From the NCBI RefSeq assembly GCF_015864665.1, contig NZ_JADYWU010000001.1, positions 868,001 to 932,000 of the forward strand: a stretch of DNA of 64,000 nt, read 5' to 3'. Under the pieces are notes generated by a model. That model did not search any database, was not told the DNA's origin, and saw only the letters and a list, made by a program, of their open reading frames with translations. Both the position numbers and the translations under genes were made by a program. This DNA is from Salinibacterium sp. SWN167. Lineage in GTDB: Bacteria; Actinomycetota; Actinomycetes; Actinomycetales; Microbacteriaceae. Below, piece after piece: positions 9,601-18,139 of the stretch (its first letter is position 1; every line of letters starts with the position of its first letter).

Positions 9601-10232
9601 TCAGCTATGGCGACACTGGGGCAACGACCGCGATTGAGGTTGTGACGCAAGAAGATGTTCTGCCGGGTACGCCCGTGAACACCGTATTGCCGACCATCTC
9701 GGGCAAGCCACTTGTCGGCAAGAAGCTCACGGCTAACCCCGGTGAGTGGGATGTTGACGGGCTGAAGTTCAGCTACCAGTGGCAGGCAAACGGCGAGAAC
9801 ATCGCCGGCGCCGACAAGCGCAAGTACACGGTCACGAACGCTGACGAGGGCAAGGCGATCACCGTCGTCGTCACCGCCAGCAAGAAGGACCTGCCAAGCG
9901 CAAGCGCCACCTCCGAGGCTGTGATGATCAACTACAGCTCGAGCGTGAGCCTGTCAGTGAGCAAGCACGTTGCCTTCTCGTGGAATACCGTGAGCGCCAC
10001 CATCCGAGTCGCTACCGGTGAGGACGCCGCAGCGACCGGAACCGTGAAGGTGACGGTCGACGGCAAGAAGGTTGACACCATCACGCTGGACGAAGCCGAC
10101 AACGGAAAGGTGACGGTGAAGCTGCCGAAGCTCGACCGTGGCCTGCACCAGGTGAAGGCAGAGTTCACTCCGGCCGGTGACAACGTGACTGGCTCAAGCA
10201 GTCGCAACGACTGGGTGTGGATCGTCTTCTAG
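6633..10232 (+). CDS. Secreted multidomain S8 (subtilisin-like) serine protease
   Basis: A 1199-residue secreted protease. A signal peptide (about 1-32: positive start, hydrophobic core, ending near ATAAP) precedes an I9-type propeptide. The catalytic triad is complete: Asp185 (GVLDTGF), His276 (DGHGSHTAS) and Ser608 (SGTSMSSPHIAG); Asn387 in SAGNSGPD supplies the oxyanion hole. A PA domain is inserted between His and Ser (about 430-550). After the catalytic domain come an Fn3-like domain, a PPC-like beta domain and two C-terminal Ig-like domains (from about 1015). There is no LPxTG motif or final membrane helix, so release into the medium is likely. GTG 6633 has AGGAA 5 bases upstream. It probably serves protein scavenging. 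Confidence 0.93.
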   Translation: MSIRRVISVVAATTLVATSLVTGAALGATAAPASIGGGGQTEFTPGRYIVTMVDQAAATYDGGVRGFDATTPPDGEQLDTRRQVVQDYTEYLEEKQDDVAASVGADIDYSYTLATNGFAADLTAAQAVELSANKLVASIVPDELKKITAAQRSTEFLGLEGADGLWAATGGAETAGEGIVVGVLDTGFAPENPAFAGDALGSTPGAEPYRDGDSIVFEKSDGQTFTGVCTEGDQFTAEDCTTKVISARYFVDGFGAGNLGDASVGEYVSPRDGDGHGSHTASTAAGNLEVDANVGGNALGYFSGVAPAAKIAAYKVCWSGPDPVDTTDDGCASTDLLAAIDQAVADGVDVINYSIGGGAASSTVSPTDQAFLGAAAAGVFVAASAGNSGPDASTLDNAAPWITTVAASTIPNYEATVTLGDGQEFAGASITVDLDPAAEPLTGELVYAADVALEGAVDPDLCLADTLDPALVDGKIVVCDRGVIARVDKSAEVARAGGIGAVLVNVTPSSTDLDTHVIPTIHLDAQYRDAVLAYAATEGATATFTPGNETAYQPPTPQVAGFSSRGPVEADGSDIIKPDISAPGVGILAASANAEGAEPTFALLSGTSMSSPHIAGLAALYLGERPNATPAEIKSAFMTTAYDTVDGDGNPVTDPFTQGSGHVDPTKFFEPGLLYLNGIGDWLSYIEGAGYDVLDPAVEAIDPSNLNLASIGIGSLTAAETITRTVTSTQAGTFEASISVPGIDATVSPSTLTFGAAGETQSYEVTISRTDAPLDQFTTGALTWTSGDTVVHSPIAVRPVTILAPDTASGTGTYGAVEVTVTPGGTGDIPLTSTGLTAGVFYEDPTGTETEHSGSGVSGDEFEYAATVPEGTTYARFDLDSIDDTADLDLIVYLLDGSGTPIAGWQSATGAADERVNLADPTPGDYLVIASVYAANPSTAFDVRTFAVVPGAGEPLGLDPEVLPGVQGEAVSYTASWEGLAPFTNYLGLVSYGDTGATTAIEVVTQEDVLPGTPVNTVLPTISGKPLVGKKLTANPGEWDVDGLKFSYQWQANGENIAGADKRKYTVTNADEGKAITVVVTASKKDLPSASATSEAVMINYSSSVSLSVSKHVAFSWNTVSATIRVATGEDAAATGTVKVTVDGKKVDTITLDEADNGKVTVKLPKLDRGLHQVKAEFTPAGDNVTGSSSRNDWVWIVF

Positions 10233-10258
10233 GCGACACCTGCTCAGTAGCTAACACT

Positions 10259-10302
10259 CAACAACGGCTGGTCGCCTCCCCACGGGCGGCCAGCCGTTGT
10301 TG
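10259..10302. terminator. Bidirectional terminator hairpin between the protease and the IclR gene
   Basis: Arms of 18 bases (10259-10276 and 10285-10302) pair with a single mismatch around an 8-base loop. It sits 26 bases after the protease stop and 45 bases from the end of the convergent IclR gene. The T tract is weak. Confidence 0.75.
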
Positions 10303-10347
10303 TGTGTTGCCGCGCTCGCAGTGTTAGGCGCGTTGGCGCGCTGGGTG

Positions 10348-11121
10348 TTAGTCGTCGGTGGGCCGCCGCACAACGGGCGGCGGCCACGCGGTGTAGCCGA
10401 GTTCGCGCGAGATATTGCGGGCAGTTTCGCGCAACACATTCAATACGTTGTCTTCGGGCGGCCATTCGCTGGAGTGAAGTACGACGGCCACGGCGGCGAT
10501 GACGTTGCCGTTGCGGTCGGCGATAGGGGCCGCAATCGAGGATTCGCCGAGAACCGCTTCATCTTGCTCCGTGGCGATGCCGCGCTCGGCAATCTGCGCA
10601 AACTGCAGAATGAGCTTCGAGGGATCGGTGATGGTGTCACCGGTGAGGCTGCGCAGTGGTTTCTCAAAAAGCTGGTCGGCGGCATCCGCGTTGTAGGTCA
10701 ACAGGATTTTGCCCATGGCGGAGGCGTGCACGGGAATGGAGAGGCCTGTCTCTGGCATTTGTTCGGTGCCATCTGGCCGATTGTTGTGATGGATGACGAT
10801 GACTTCGTCGAAAAGTTCGGAGCCGAGGCGAACGGCGAGCCCGGTGCGTCGGGAAAGTTCTTGCGTCCAGCGCATGGCGCGAGCGCGAACATCGAGGGTG
10901 TCGAGATAGACATTGGAGAGTTTTAGTAGGGCCGGGCCGAGCATGTAGCGGTTGCCGTTGGGTTCTTTGGCGACGAGTCCGTGCACTTGAAGGGACTTGA
11001 CGATGCCATGCACGGTGGACGGCGGAAGCGAGAGAAGGCCGGCGAGTTCCGTGATGCCGAGATGCCGGGCGCCCTGGAGCGACGACAGCACTTGTGCTGC
11101 TCGATCAATGGATTGGATCAA
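10348..11121 (-). CDS. IclR-family regulator, probable repressor of the adjacent glycerol/DHA operon
   Basis: A 257-residue protein: N-terminal winged helix (LGITELAGLLSLPPSTVHGIVKSL, about residues 22-45, written here as LGITELAGLL...STVHGIVKSL) and a C-terminal IclR effector domain with HASAMGKILL and GESSIAAPIADRNG. It starts at TTG 11121 with GGGGA about 7 bases upstream. It is divergently transcribed from the aquaporin-dhaKLM operon, and inverted repeats in the intergenic region make it the obvious regulator. Streptomyces GylR, an IclR protein, controls glycerol genes in a similar layout (established). The effector here is unknown, with glycerol, DHA or a phosphate ester as guesses. Confidence 0.9.
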   Translation of the reverse strand: MIQSIDRAAQVLSSLQGARHLGITELAGLLSLPPSTVHGIVKSLQVHGLVAKEPNGNRYMLGPALLKLSNVYLDTLDVRARAMRWTQELSRRTGLAVRLGSELFDEVIVIHHNNRPDGTEQMPETGLSIPVHASAMGKILLTYNADAADQLFEKPLRSLTGDTITDPSKLILQFAQIAERGIATEQDEAVLGESSIAAPIADRNGNVIAAVAVVLHSSEWPPEDNVLNVLRETARNISRELGYTAWPPPVVRRPTDD

Positions 11122-11162
11122 CGCTGTTCCCCGTCATTTAGCCGGTATTCATTATCTCTGCA

Positions 11163-11188
11163 CCACCGGTCTACTTTCGAACCGGTGG
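11163..11188. promoter_or_regulatory. Inverted repeat upstream of the glycerol/DHA promoter (operator candidate)
   Basis: CCACCGGT-N10-ACCGGTGG, a perfect 8-base-arm palindrome. It lies just upstream of the TTGACA box at 11192 and between the divergent IclR gene and the aquaporin operon, as an IclR operator would. Confidence 0.5.
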
Positions 11189-11191
11189 GGC

Positions 11192-11221
11192 TTGACAAGA
11201 TGTAACTGAACGTAGCATATT
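11192..11221 (+). promoter_or_regulatory. Promoter of the aquaporin-dhaKLM operon
   Basis: Consensus -35 TTGACA (11192-11197) is followed after 18 bases by CATATT (11216-11221) as -10. Transcription would begin near 11228, inside the TATTCG-N7-CGAATA repeat (11218-11236). Confidence 0.55.
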
Positions 11222-11259
11222 CGACATTATCGAATAACGTTCCGATATTGACGAACGTT
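11218..11259. promoter_or_regulatory. Two further inverted repeats overlapping the aquaporin-dhaKLM transcription start
   Basis: TATTCG-N7-CGAATA (11218-11236) overlaps the -10 box, and AACGTTC-N10-GAACGTT (11236-11259) lies just downstream. The second has the same 10-base spacing as the repeat at 11163-11188 but a different sequence. Both suit repressor binding by the divergent IclR protein. Confidence 0.5.
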
Positions 11260-11304
11260 CGCGACACCCGGTCGCACGCGCAATACAAGTTCAAAGGAGA
11301 ACTC

Positions 11305-12063
11305 ATGGATGAGAACAAGCAGTGGCAGAAGCTGGCTGCGGAGTTTCTAGGAACCGCCTTCCTCGTTTTCGTCGGCGTTGGCTCAGTGCCCGCGACGTTC
11401 ATCTTGAATGGTGATGAGCCATTCACCATGGCGAGTCTCGGAATCATCTCCTTCGCGTTCGGTCTGATCGTGGTCGTCACGGTCTATGTCTTCGGCTACA
11501 TCTCCGGAAACCACATCAACCCCGCCGTCACCCTCGGCCTCGCTGTCGCCGGTAAGTTCGCGTGGCGCGAAGTGCCCGGCTACCTCATCGCTCAGCTCCT
11601 CGGTGCAACCGCCGGTGCCTTTGCGATCGTCGGCGTTCTTGGTCAGGCTGCTGTGGATGCCGGTCTTGGTGTCGCCGCCTACAACCCCGACACGATTCCC
11701 GTCGGACAGGCATTCTTCGCCGAGTTCGTCGGAACGTTCCTCCTCGTCTTCACCGTCTTTGGAGTTATCCACCGCAAGGCAGCCCCCGGCTTTGCCGGAC
11801 TCGCCATTGGTTTCGTCGTCTTCGCCGCCATCATTCCCGTTGGCCCGATCACTGGTGCATCCATCAACCCCGCTCGTACCACTGGTCCGATGCTCGTTCA
11901 GCAGATCATGGGCGGCGAAGTGGCGTGGGAGCAGCTGTGGGTCTACCTCGTAGCTGAACTGCTCGCTGGTGTGCTTGCCGCACTTGCTTTCGGTTTCATT
12001 TCCAAGACCAACGCCGACAACGAGACCCTCACTGAAGCACTCACAGAAGAGAAGGCCAAGTAA
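11305..12063 (+). CDS. MIP-family aquaporin/glycerol channel
   Basis: A 252-residue, six-helix inner-membrane channel with both NPA boxes: GNHINPAVTLG and GASINPARTTGP. The residue after NPAR is Thr rather than the Asp typical of GlpF, so the pore looks aquaporin-like by sequence. Being first in an operon with dihydroxyacetone kinase genes argues for glycerol or dihydroxyacetone uptake (inference). ATG 11305 has AAAGGAGA ending 4 bases upstream; earlier in-frame codons lack such a site. Its stop overlaps the dhaK start by one base. Confidence 0.9.
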   Translation: MDENKQWQKLAAEFLGTAFLVFVGVGSVPATFILNGDEPFTMASLGIISFAFGLIVVVTVYVFGYISGNHINPAVTLGLAVAGKFAWREVPGYLIAQLLGATAGAFAIVGVLGQAAVDAGLGVAAYNPDTIPVGQAFFAEFVGTFLLVFTVFGVIHRKAAPGFAGLAIGFVVFAAIIPVGPITGASINPARTTGPMLVQQIMGGEVAWEQLWVYLVAELLAGVLAALAFGFISKTNADNETLTEALTEEKAK

Positions 12064-13061
12064 TGAAGAAACTGATCAATACCCCCGAATCGGTACTCGC
12101 CGACGCGCTCGCCGGAATCGACGCCGCGCATCCAGAGCTCAAGGTCGACCACGTCAACCGCGTGATCTACCGTGCAGAACCCACTCGCGCGGGCAAGGTT
12201 GCGCTGATCTCTGGTGGCGGCTCGGGCCACGAACCGCTTCACGGCGGCTTCGTTGGCTTCGGGATGCTCGACGCAGCGTGTGCCGGCGAAGTCTTCACCT
12301 CGCCCACCCCCGACCAGATGCAGGAAGCGACCAAGGTTGCTGACTCTGGTGCTGGCGTGCTGCACATCGTCAAGAACTACACCGGCGACGTCATGAACTT
12401 CGAGATGGCCGCCGAAATGGCCGAAGCGGAAACCGGAGTGAAGGTTGCCTCGGTCGTCGTCAACGACGACGTGGCCGTTCAGGACTCGCTCTTCACAGCC
12501 GGACGCCGCGGCGTTGGCCTCACCGTATTGCTCGAAAAGATCGTCGGCGCAGCAGCGGAAGAGGGGCAAGACCTCGCCGCGGTCACCGCACTGGCACACC
12601 GTGTCAACGACTCCGGCCGCTCCATGGGTATGGCACTCACCAGCTGTACCGTTCCGGCCGCAGGCAAGCCGACCTTCGATCTGCCAGACGACATGATGGA
12701 AATCGGCGTCGGCATCCACGGAGAACCCGGTCGTCACCGCGAAAAGCTCGCGGATGCGGCATCCATCGCTAAGCAACTGGTCGACCCGATCTTGGCCGAC
12801 ATGGACTTCACAGGATCACCAGCCATTGTGATGATGAACGGTATGGGCGGCACCCCGCAGATCGAGCTGTACATCATGTACAACGAGGTCGCAAAGCTGC
12901 TCAAGGCTGCCGGAGTTGAGGTTGTGCGCAACCTCGTCGGTGACTACATCACGAGCCTTGATATGGCCGGATGCTCGGTCACGATCCTCAAGGCTGACGA
13001 TGAAATGTTGAAACTATGGGATGCCCCGGTGAACACCGCCGGGCTCCGCTGGGGAGTCTAA
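12063..13061 (+). CDS. dhaK: PTS-dependent dihydroxyacetone kinase, substrate-binding subunit DhaK
   Basis: A 332-residue DhaK that binds dihydroxyacetone covalently as a hemiaminal through His219 in GVGIHGEPG. The N-terminal [12 protein letters not shown] loop is intact. DhaL hands phosphate from bound ADP/ATP to the substrate held here, giving dihydroxyacetone phosphate for glycolysis. The start overlaps the channel gene stop (TAATG), so translation is coupled. Full family length. Confidence 0.96.
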   Translation: MKKLINTPESVLADALAGIDAAHPELKVDHVNRVIYRAEPTRAGKVALISGGGSGHEPLHGGFVGFGMLDAACAGEVFTSPTPDQMQEATKVADSGAGVLHIVKNYTGDVMNFEMAAEMAEAETGVKVASVVVNDDVAVQDSLFTAGRRGVGLTVLLEKIVGAAAEEGQDLAAVTALAHRVNDSGRSMGMALTSCTVPAAGKPTFDLPDDMMEIGVGIHGEPGRHREKLADAASIAKQLVDPILADMDFTGSPAIVMMNGMGGTPQIELYIMYNEVAKLLKAAGVEVVRNLVGDYITSLDMAGCSVTILKADDEMLKLWDAPVNTAGLRWGV

Positions 13062-13066
13062 GAACT

Positions 13067-13708
13067 ATGTCTACAAGCACCATCTCGCTCGACCAACTGA
13101 TCGCCTGGCTTTCGCGGTTCCGCGATCTCGTGACCGAGAAACAGAGCTACCTGACCGAACTCGATTCGGCCATCGGCGACGCTGACCACGGCTCCAATAT
13201 GGTTCGCGGTATGAACGCAGTGGTCGAGAAGATTGGTGCGGAACCCGCGACCGCCGCCGACGCACTGCTGAAGTCTGTAGGTATGACTTTGGTGACGTCC
13301 GTCGGCGGCGCGAGCGGTCCCCTCTATGGCACGCTCTTCCTGCGCATGGGCGTGAACGCTGGCCCCGTGACCGAGCTTGACGCTGCCGCCCTCGGCGCAG
13401 CACTGCGAGCCGGTCTTGAGGGCGTAGTGGCACGGGGCAAGGCTGAAGCGGGCGACAAGACCATGTTTGACGCAATCGCTCCGGCGCTCGACGCGTGGGA
13501 TGCCGCTGTCGCTGACGGTGCCGATGTTGCTGCCGCGGCATCCGTTGCTCTCGCTGCTGCTGACAAGGGCCGCCTAGCGACCGAACCGCTCGTTGCCCGC
13601 AAGGGTCGGGCGAGCTACCTCGGTGAGCGTAGCGCCGGCCACATCGACCCGGGTGCCACCTCGAGCACACTGCTCTTCCAGGCACTCGACGACACCGTTT
13701 CGAGCTGA
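13067..13708 (+). CDS. dhaL: Dihydroxyacetone kinase ADP-binding subunit DhaL
   Basis: A 213-residue all-alpha nucleotide-binding subunit. The magnesium and nucleotide site is visible in ELDSAIGDADHGSNM, with Asp33, Asp38 and Asp40. It keeps a tightly bound ADP that is rephosphorylated by DhaM and transfers phosphate to DhaK-bound dihydroxyacetone. ATG 13067 follows the dhaK stop by 5 bases. It is followed by dhaM after 2 bases. Confidence 0.95.
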   Translation: MSTSTISLDQLIAWLSRFRDLVTEKQSYLTELDSAIGDADHGSNMVRGMNAVVEKIGAEPATAADALLKSVGMTLVTSVGGASGPLYGTLFLRMGVNAGPVTELDAAALGAALRAGLEGVVARGKAEAGDKTMFDAIAPALDAWDAAVADGADVAAAASVALAAADKGRLATEPLVARKGRASYLGERSAGHIDPGATSSTLLFQALDDTVSS

Positions 13709-13710
13709 TC

Positions 13711-14493
13711 GTGATTGGCATTGTGGTCGTAAGCCACAGCCCTGCCCTCGCGCAGGCCGCTGTGGATCTCGCGCTTGAAATGGTGGGGGAGACCCCGCCG
13801 CCGATCGCGATCGCTGCGGGGGCTGGCGACGGCATCATCGGTACGGATGCCGTGAAAGTTGCTGCGGCAATCGACGAGGTCGCCAGCGGTGAGGGCGTTC
13901 TCGTCTTCATGGATCTCGGCTCAGCGGTGCTCAGCAGCACCATGGCCACCGAGTTCATGACAACAACGGACGAGGTGCGGCTCACCGATGCGCCCTTCGT
14001 AGAAGGACTCATCGCGGCAATTGTGCTCGCCAATGCAGGGGCCTCGCTCGACGAGGTCGACCGCGAAGCGCGGGCAGCAATGGGCGCAAAGCAGAGTCAG
14101 CTTGCTGACCAGGGCGGTGCTGCTGCCGCGGATGCTGCTCTTGCCGCTGAGGCACCCGCTGCGGCCGCTCCTGCCGCTCCTGCCGCGGATGGCACGTCAG
14201 CGGACCCCACAGAAGTCACCGTCGAAGTTCCGCTTGTGAACCCTGATGGCTTGCACGCGCGCCCTGCATCGCTCATTGTGCAGGCGCTCGCGGGAGTGGA
14301 CGCCAAGCTTACGATCACCGACGTGACCGCCGGCAAGGGACCGGTTTCGGGCAACAGCCTGATCGGAATCATGTCGCTTGGCGCTGCCAAAGACCACGTC
14401 CTCAAGTTCACGGCCACCGGCGGCGCGGCACAACAGGCCGTCGACACGCTTGTCACGATGACGGGCGATGGCTTCGGAGAACTCGCGAGCTAG
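13711..14493 (+). CDS. dhaM: PTS phosphoryl donor DhaM fused to an HPr domain
   Basis: A 260-residue two-domain phosphocarrier. Residues 1-125 are the EIIA-like DhaM domain with the phosphorylatable His9 (VVSHSPALA). A long Ala/Pro-rich linker (about 130-170) leads to an HPr domain whose active His182 sits in NPDGLHARPASL. E. coli DhaM carries DhaM, HPr and a partial EI; here the EI part is absent, so a separate PTS enzyme I must feed it (inference). GTG 13711 is used as start. It is the last gene of the operon; the DhaK/L/M set is complete. Confidence 0.94.
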   Translation: MIGIVVVSHSPALAQAAVDLALEMVGETPPPIAIAAGAGDGIIGTDAVKVAAAIDEVASGEGVLVFMDLGSAVLSSTMATEFMTTTDEVRLTDAPFVEGLIAAIVLANAGASLDEVDREARAAMGAKQSQLADQGGAAAADAALAAEAPAAAAPAAPAADGTSADPTEVTVEVPLVNPDGLHARPASLIVQALAGVDAKLTITDVTAGKGPVSGNSLIGIMSLGAAKDHVLKFTATGGAAQQAVDTLVTMTGDGFGELAS

Positions 14494-14639
14494 CAAATTC
14501 GCGGCGTCACCCGCCTGAGTTTCGCCAGCCTGAGCGCCACCGGTCCGCCCGGCGGCGGCATCCATAACGCTGACAGATCGATCTATTTTCGGTCCGCCGT
14601 CGCGGCTGTTGGCGCGCGGGCGGGTACGCTCACCGAGAC

Positions 14640-15854
14640 ATGAATCGCCAGCTCACTCTTCTCTTCGCCGCCTTCGAGGCGCTCCTCGTTGTCGCTATCG
14701 GGATCGCGATTCCGCTGGTTCCGCTGACGCTGCTGTGGGGCATCCACTACGGCTTGGCCATCGACTGGACTGTGTTCTGGCGTGCCGCCGTTGATATTTG
14801 GCTTGTCGGCCATGGCGTCGATATCACCGTTGTGCTTGATCCGACCGTCGCGAGTGCCGTCGGTTTGCCCGCAGCGAGCACACCGGTCACGATCACCATG
14901 GCGCTGCTCGGGTTCGCTCTTCTGACTCTTCTGCTCGGTGTTCGGGCTGGTCGTCGGGTCGCCGAGACGCCCCACATGCTGCTCGGCACGCTCGCCTCGC
15001 TTGCCACCTTCGGTGCCGCTTCGCTTGTGCTCACCTTGTCGGCTCTGCATCCGGTGGCGCGCCCATCGCTGTGGCAGGGCACTCTCTTACCGACTGTTGT
15101 GTTCGCGGTGGGGCTGCTGATTGGCAGCCAAATCGTGTCAGCAGCAAACCCGGTGTCGGGAGGCATTCGCCGCTGGATTGCGGGATGGCCAGCTCACGTG
15201 CGCACGATCGTGGCCACCGCGCTGCGGGGCGGGGCGATCGCGGCTGCCGGTTTGCTCACGGTCGCGTCTCTCGTGACGACGCTGGCGATTGTCACGTCCT
15301 TCGCCGAAATCATCACGCTGTATGAAGGACTCCACACCGAGGTGCTGGGTGGCGTCGCGGTGACGATCGGCCAACTCGCGCTGTTACCGAACATCGTGTT
15401 GTGGGCGGCTGCCTGGCTCGTGGGTCCTGGCTTTGCGATCGGAACAGGTTCCGCTGTGTCGCCCCTGGCCACCACCCTCGGGCCCATTCCTGCCATCCCC
15501 GTTTTTGGCGCCCTGCCGAGCGGAGATTTCGCATTCGGATTCGCCGGACTCCTCGCCCCCGTTGTCGTCGGCTTCCTCGTCGCCGCCGTGCTCGGCCCGC
15601 GTATCGCCGGAGAACTGCGTCGCCGCGAACTGGCCATCGTCGCGGTCGGTATCGGGCTTACGGCCGCAGCCATCATGGGGTTGTTGACGTGGGCATCCGC
15701 GGGAGCTGCCGGTCCCGGACGACTCGTTGATGTTGGCCCGGAGCCGTGGATTGTTGCCCTGTGGGCGTTCGTGGAGTTTTCGGTCGCAGCGGGGCTCGGT
15801 CTTCTGGCGTCCGCACGCCCGGAGCGCACTGACGACGGCTTCACTGAGCGCTAG
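14640..15854 (+). CDS. DUF6350/PerM-like integral membrane protein
   Basis: A 404-residue, multi-helix membrane protein with no catalytic motif. It matches the actinobacterial family that includes mycobacterial PerM, which stabilises the division machinery under stress. Identification rests on size, helix pattern and the conserved position just upstream of purN and purH, as in Mycobacterium. ATG 14640 is preceded by TACGCT at -15 to -10. The stop codon is part of the TAGGCT box that likely drives purN. Confidence 0.8.
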   Translation: MNRQLTLLFAAFEALLVVAIGIAIPLVPLTLLWGIHYGLAIDWTVFWRAAVDIWLVGHGVDITVVLDPTVASAVGLPAASTPVTITMALLGFALLTLLLGVRAGRRVAETPHMLLGTLASLATFGAASLVLTLSALHPVARPSLWQGTLLPTVVFAVGLLIGSQIVSAANPVSGGIRRWIAGWPAHVRTIVATALRGGAIAAAGLLTVASLVTTLAIVTSFAEIITLYEGLHTEVLGGVAVTIGQLALLPNIVLWAAAWLVGPGFAIGTGSAVSPLATTLGPIPAIPVFGALPSGDFAFGFAGLLAPVVVGFLVAAVLGPRIAGELRRRELAIVAVGIGLTAAAIMGLLTWASAGAAGPGRLVDVGPEPWIVALWAFVEFSVAAGLGLLASARPERTDDGFTER

Positions 15855-15857
15855 GCT
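15852..15857 (+). promoter_or_regulatory. Leaderless-type -10 box for purN
   Basis: TAGGCT occupies exactly -12 to -7 relative to GTG 15864, the spacing expected when transcription starts on the start codon. Its TAG is also the stop codon of the upstream membrane-protein gene. Confidence 0.5.
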
Positions 15858-15863
15858 GGGTGC

Positions 15864-16448
15864 GTGCTCACACTCGTTGTCTTGATTTCCGGGGGCGGGT
15901 CTAACCTCGCCGCCCTGCTCGAAGCGGCCGAGAGTGCCGACTTCCCTGCCCGTGTCGTCGCCGTTGGCGCTGACCGCGTTGCTGACGGGCTCGACCATGC
16001 CGAGCATTACGGCATCCCCACCTTCTCTGTCGCGATGTCGAACTTCAAGAACCGCGATGAGTGGGGCGATGAACTTCTGGAGCAGATCCAGTTCTGGAAC
16101 GCTGACCTCGTCGTGCTGAGTGGCTTCATGAAGCTGCTGCCGCCGCGCGTCGTCGAGGCTCTTTCGCCCAACATCATCAACACTCATCCGGCCTACCTGC
16201 CGGAGTTTCCGGGAGCCCACGCGGTTCGCGATGCGCTTGCTGCTGGGGCAACCCAGACGGGTGCCAGTGTCATCAAGGTCGACAACGGTGTCGATAGTGG
16301 TCCGATCATCGTGCAAGAGCGCGTTGCAATCGAGCCGGGAGACACCGAAGAACACCTGCACGCCCGCATTAAGCCGATCGAACGGCGCTTGCTCGTGCAG
16401 ACGATCGAAGACATTGCCACCAATCGCATCAACCTAAAGGAACTCTGA
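15864..16448 (+). CDS. purN: Phosphoribosylglycinamide formyltransferase
   Basis: A 194-residue enzyme that transfers the formyl group from 10-formyl-THF to GAR, third step of purine synthesis. Active-site residues are Asn106, His108 ([19 protein letters not shown]) and Asp144 (VDSGPI), the same numbering as E. coli PurN. The phosphate loop is SGGGSN near residue 9. It starts at GTG without a Shine-Dalgarno sequence. purH follows after 5 bases. Confidence 0.96.
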   Translation: MLTLVVLISGGGSNLAALLEAAESADFPARVVAVGADRVADGLDHAEHYGIPTFSVAMSNFKNRDEWGDELLEQIQFWNADLVVLSGFMKLLPPRVVEALSPNIINTHPAYLPEFPGAHAVRDALAAGATQTGASVIKVDNGVDSGPIIVQERVAIEPGDTEEHLHARIKPIERRLLVQTIEDIATNRINLKEL

Positions 16449-16453
16449 ATCCC

Positions 16454-18055
16454 ATGAGCGGCCCTAGCCACAACCCAGCCGATTTCCGCGAACGCGATGT
16501 CGTTCCCATCCGCCGCGCCCTTATTTCGGTGAGCGACAAGTCGCGACTCCTCGACCTCGCGGGTGCGCTTGCCGATGCGGGCGTAGAGCTCGTCTCGACC
16601 GGTTCCACGGCGAAGACGATCGCCGAAGCCGGTTATGACGTCACCGAGGTATCGACCGTCACGGGTTTCCCCGAGTCGCTCGATGGTCGCGTCAAGACGC
16701 TGCACCCGTCCGTGCACGCCGGCATTCTCGCTGACCTGCGCCTTGAGTCGCACGAAGCTCAGCTCGCCGAGCTCGGCATCAAGGCCTTCGACCTCGTTGT
16801 CGTGAACCTCTACCCCTTCGTGGAAACAGTTGCCTCTGGCGCTGCTCCCGCCGATATCGTCGAGCAGATCGACATCGGGGGCCCCGCCATGGTGCGCGCC
16901 TCCGCCAAGAACCACGCCAACGTTGCCATCGTCACGAGCCCAGACAGCTACGACGAGATCATCGCCGCGGCAGCGGGGGAGGGCACGACCTTCGCTCAGC
17001 GTTATGCGCTCGCCTCCAAGGCCTTCGCCCAGACCGCAGCCTATGACACCGCTGTGTCGCAGTGGTTCCTGACCGGTGCGCTTCTCGGTGAGACGGATGC
17101 CGCGGCATCCGCCCCCACACTGCCGGTGCACCTCGAGGTTGCCGCCGACCAGCTCGCCGTACTTCGCTATGGCGAGAACGCCCACCAGCAGGCAGCCCTC
17201 TACGGTGTGGCCGCTCAGCCCGGAATCGCGCAGGCCACGCAGCTCGGTGGCAAAGAGATGTCGTACAACAACTACGTGGATGCCGACGCCGCTCTGCGCG
17301 CCGCCTTCGACCACGACACTCCCGCTGTTGCGGTGATCAAGCACGCTAACCCGTGCGGAATCGCCACTGCGGCGAGCATCGCGGAGGCTCACGTTTTGGC
17401 GCACGCCTGCGACCCGATCTCGGCCTACGGCGGAGTGATCGCGGCCAACGGAATCATCACGAAGGCTGCTGCCGAGTCAATCGCTCCGATCTTCACCGAG
17501 GTTGTTGTTGCTCCCGGCTTTGAGCCTGAAGCACTCGAAATCTTGAAGGCTAAGAAGAACCTGCGCTTGCTGCAGCTGCCGGAGGGCTACGCGCGTGACA
17601 GCCGTGAGCTGCGCCAGATCTCGGGCGGCATGCTCGTGCAAGAACTGGATAAGCACTTCTCCCCGGCCTCCGCGTGGACGCTCGCTGCCGGTGACGCCGC
17701 CGATGCCGAGACACTCGCCGACCTTGAGTTCGCGTGGCGAGCGGTGCGCGCCGTGAAGTCGAACGCTATTTTGCTGGCTAACGGCGGAGCATCCGTGGGT
17801 GTCGGTATGGGGCAGGTCAACCGTGTTGACTCGTGCCAGTTGGCGATCTCGCGGGCTGGTGACCGTGCCGCAGGTTCCGTTGCGGCCAGCGATGCGTTCT
17901 TCCCCTTCGCTGATGGCCTGCAGCTGCTGCTCGATGCGGGTGTGCGTGCGGTGGTTCAGCCTGGCGGTTCGATCCGTGACGAAGAAGTGATTGCGGCAGC
18001 GGTTGACGCTGGCGTGACCATGTACTTCACGGGTGAGCGGCACTTCTTCCACTAA
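16454..18055 (+). CDS. purH: Bifunctional AICAR formyltransferase/IMP cyclohydrolase
   Basis: A 533-residue enzyme for the last two steps of IMP synthesis. The N-terminal methylglyoxal-synthase-like IMP cyclohydrolase domain covers about residues 16-150 ([28 protein letters not shown]). The C-terminal AICAR transformylase includes the catalytic KHANPCG. Length is typical. It forms an operon with purN and, probably by read-through, the PerM-like gene; a hairpin follows the stop codon. Confidence 0.97.
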   Translation: MSGPSHNPADFRERDVVPIRRALISVSDKSRLLDLAGALADAGVELVSTGSTAKTIAEAGYDVTEVSTVTGFPESLDGRVKTLHPSVHAGILADLRLESHEAQLAELGIKAFDLVVVNLYPFVETVASGAAPADIVEQIDIGGPAMVRASAKNHANVAIVTSPDSYDEIIAAAAGEGTTFAQRYALASKAFAQTAAYDTAVSQWFLTGALLGETDAAASAPTLPVHLEVAADQLAVLRYGENAHQQAALYGVAAQPGIAQATQLGGKEMSYNNYVDADAALRAAFDHDTPAVAVIKHANPCGIATAASIAEAHVLAHACDPISAYGGVIAANGIITKAAAESIAPIFTEVVVAPGFEPEALEILKAKKNLRLLQLPEGYARDSRELRQISGGMLVQELDKHFSPASAWTLAAGDAADAETLADLEFAWRAVRAVKSNAILLANGGASVGVGMGQVNRVDSCQLAISRAGDRAAGSVAASDAFFPFADGLQLLLDAGVRAVVQPGGSIRDEEVIAAAVDAGVTMYFTGERHFFH

Positions 18056-18071
18056 CAAATGTCGCCTGGTG

Positions 18072-18101
18072 TACGCCGGCTCTCTCCGGGGAGCCGGCGT
18101 A
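18072..18101 (+). terminator. Terminator hairpin after purH
   Basis: Perfect 11-base arms (18072-18082 and 18091-18101) around an 8-base loop, beginning 16 bases after the purH stop. There is no U tract, as is frequent for actinobacterial hairpin terminators. Confidence 0.65.
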
Positions 18102-18139
18102 AGGCAAATGCATAGAATCTTCCCGGTAAGTTGGGGCGC

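Noticed and set aside
15384-16361. A 325-codon open frame opposite purN and the PerM-like gene
   Set aside because: The sense genes are strongly supported by motifs and synteny; the antisense product is low-complexity.
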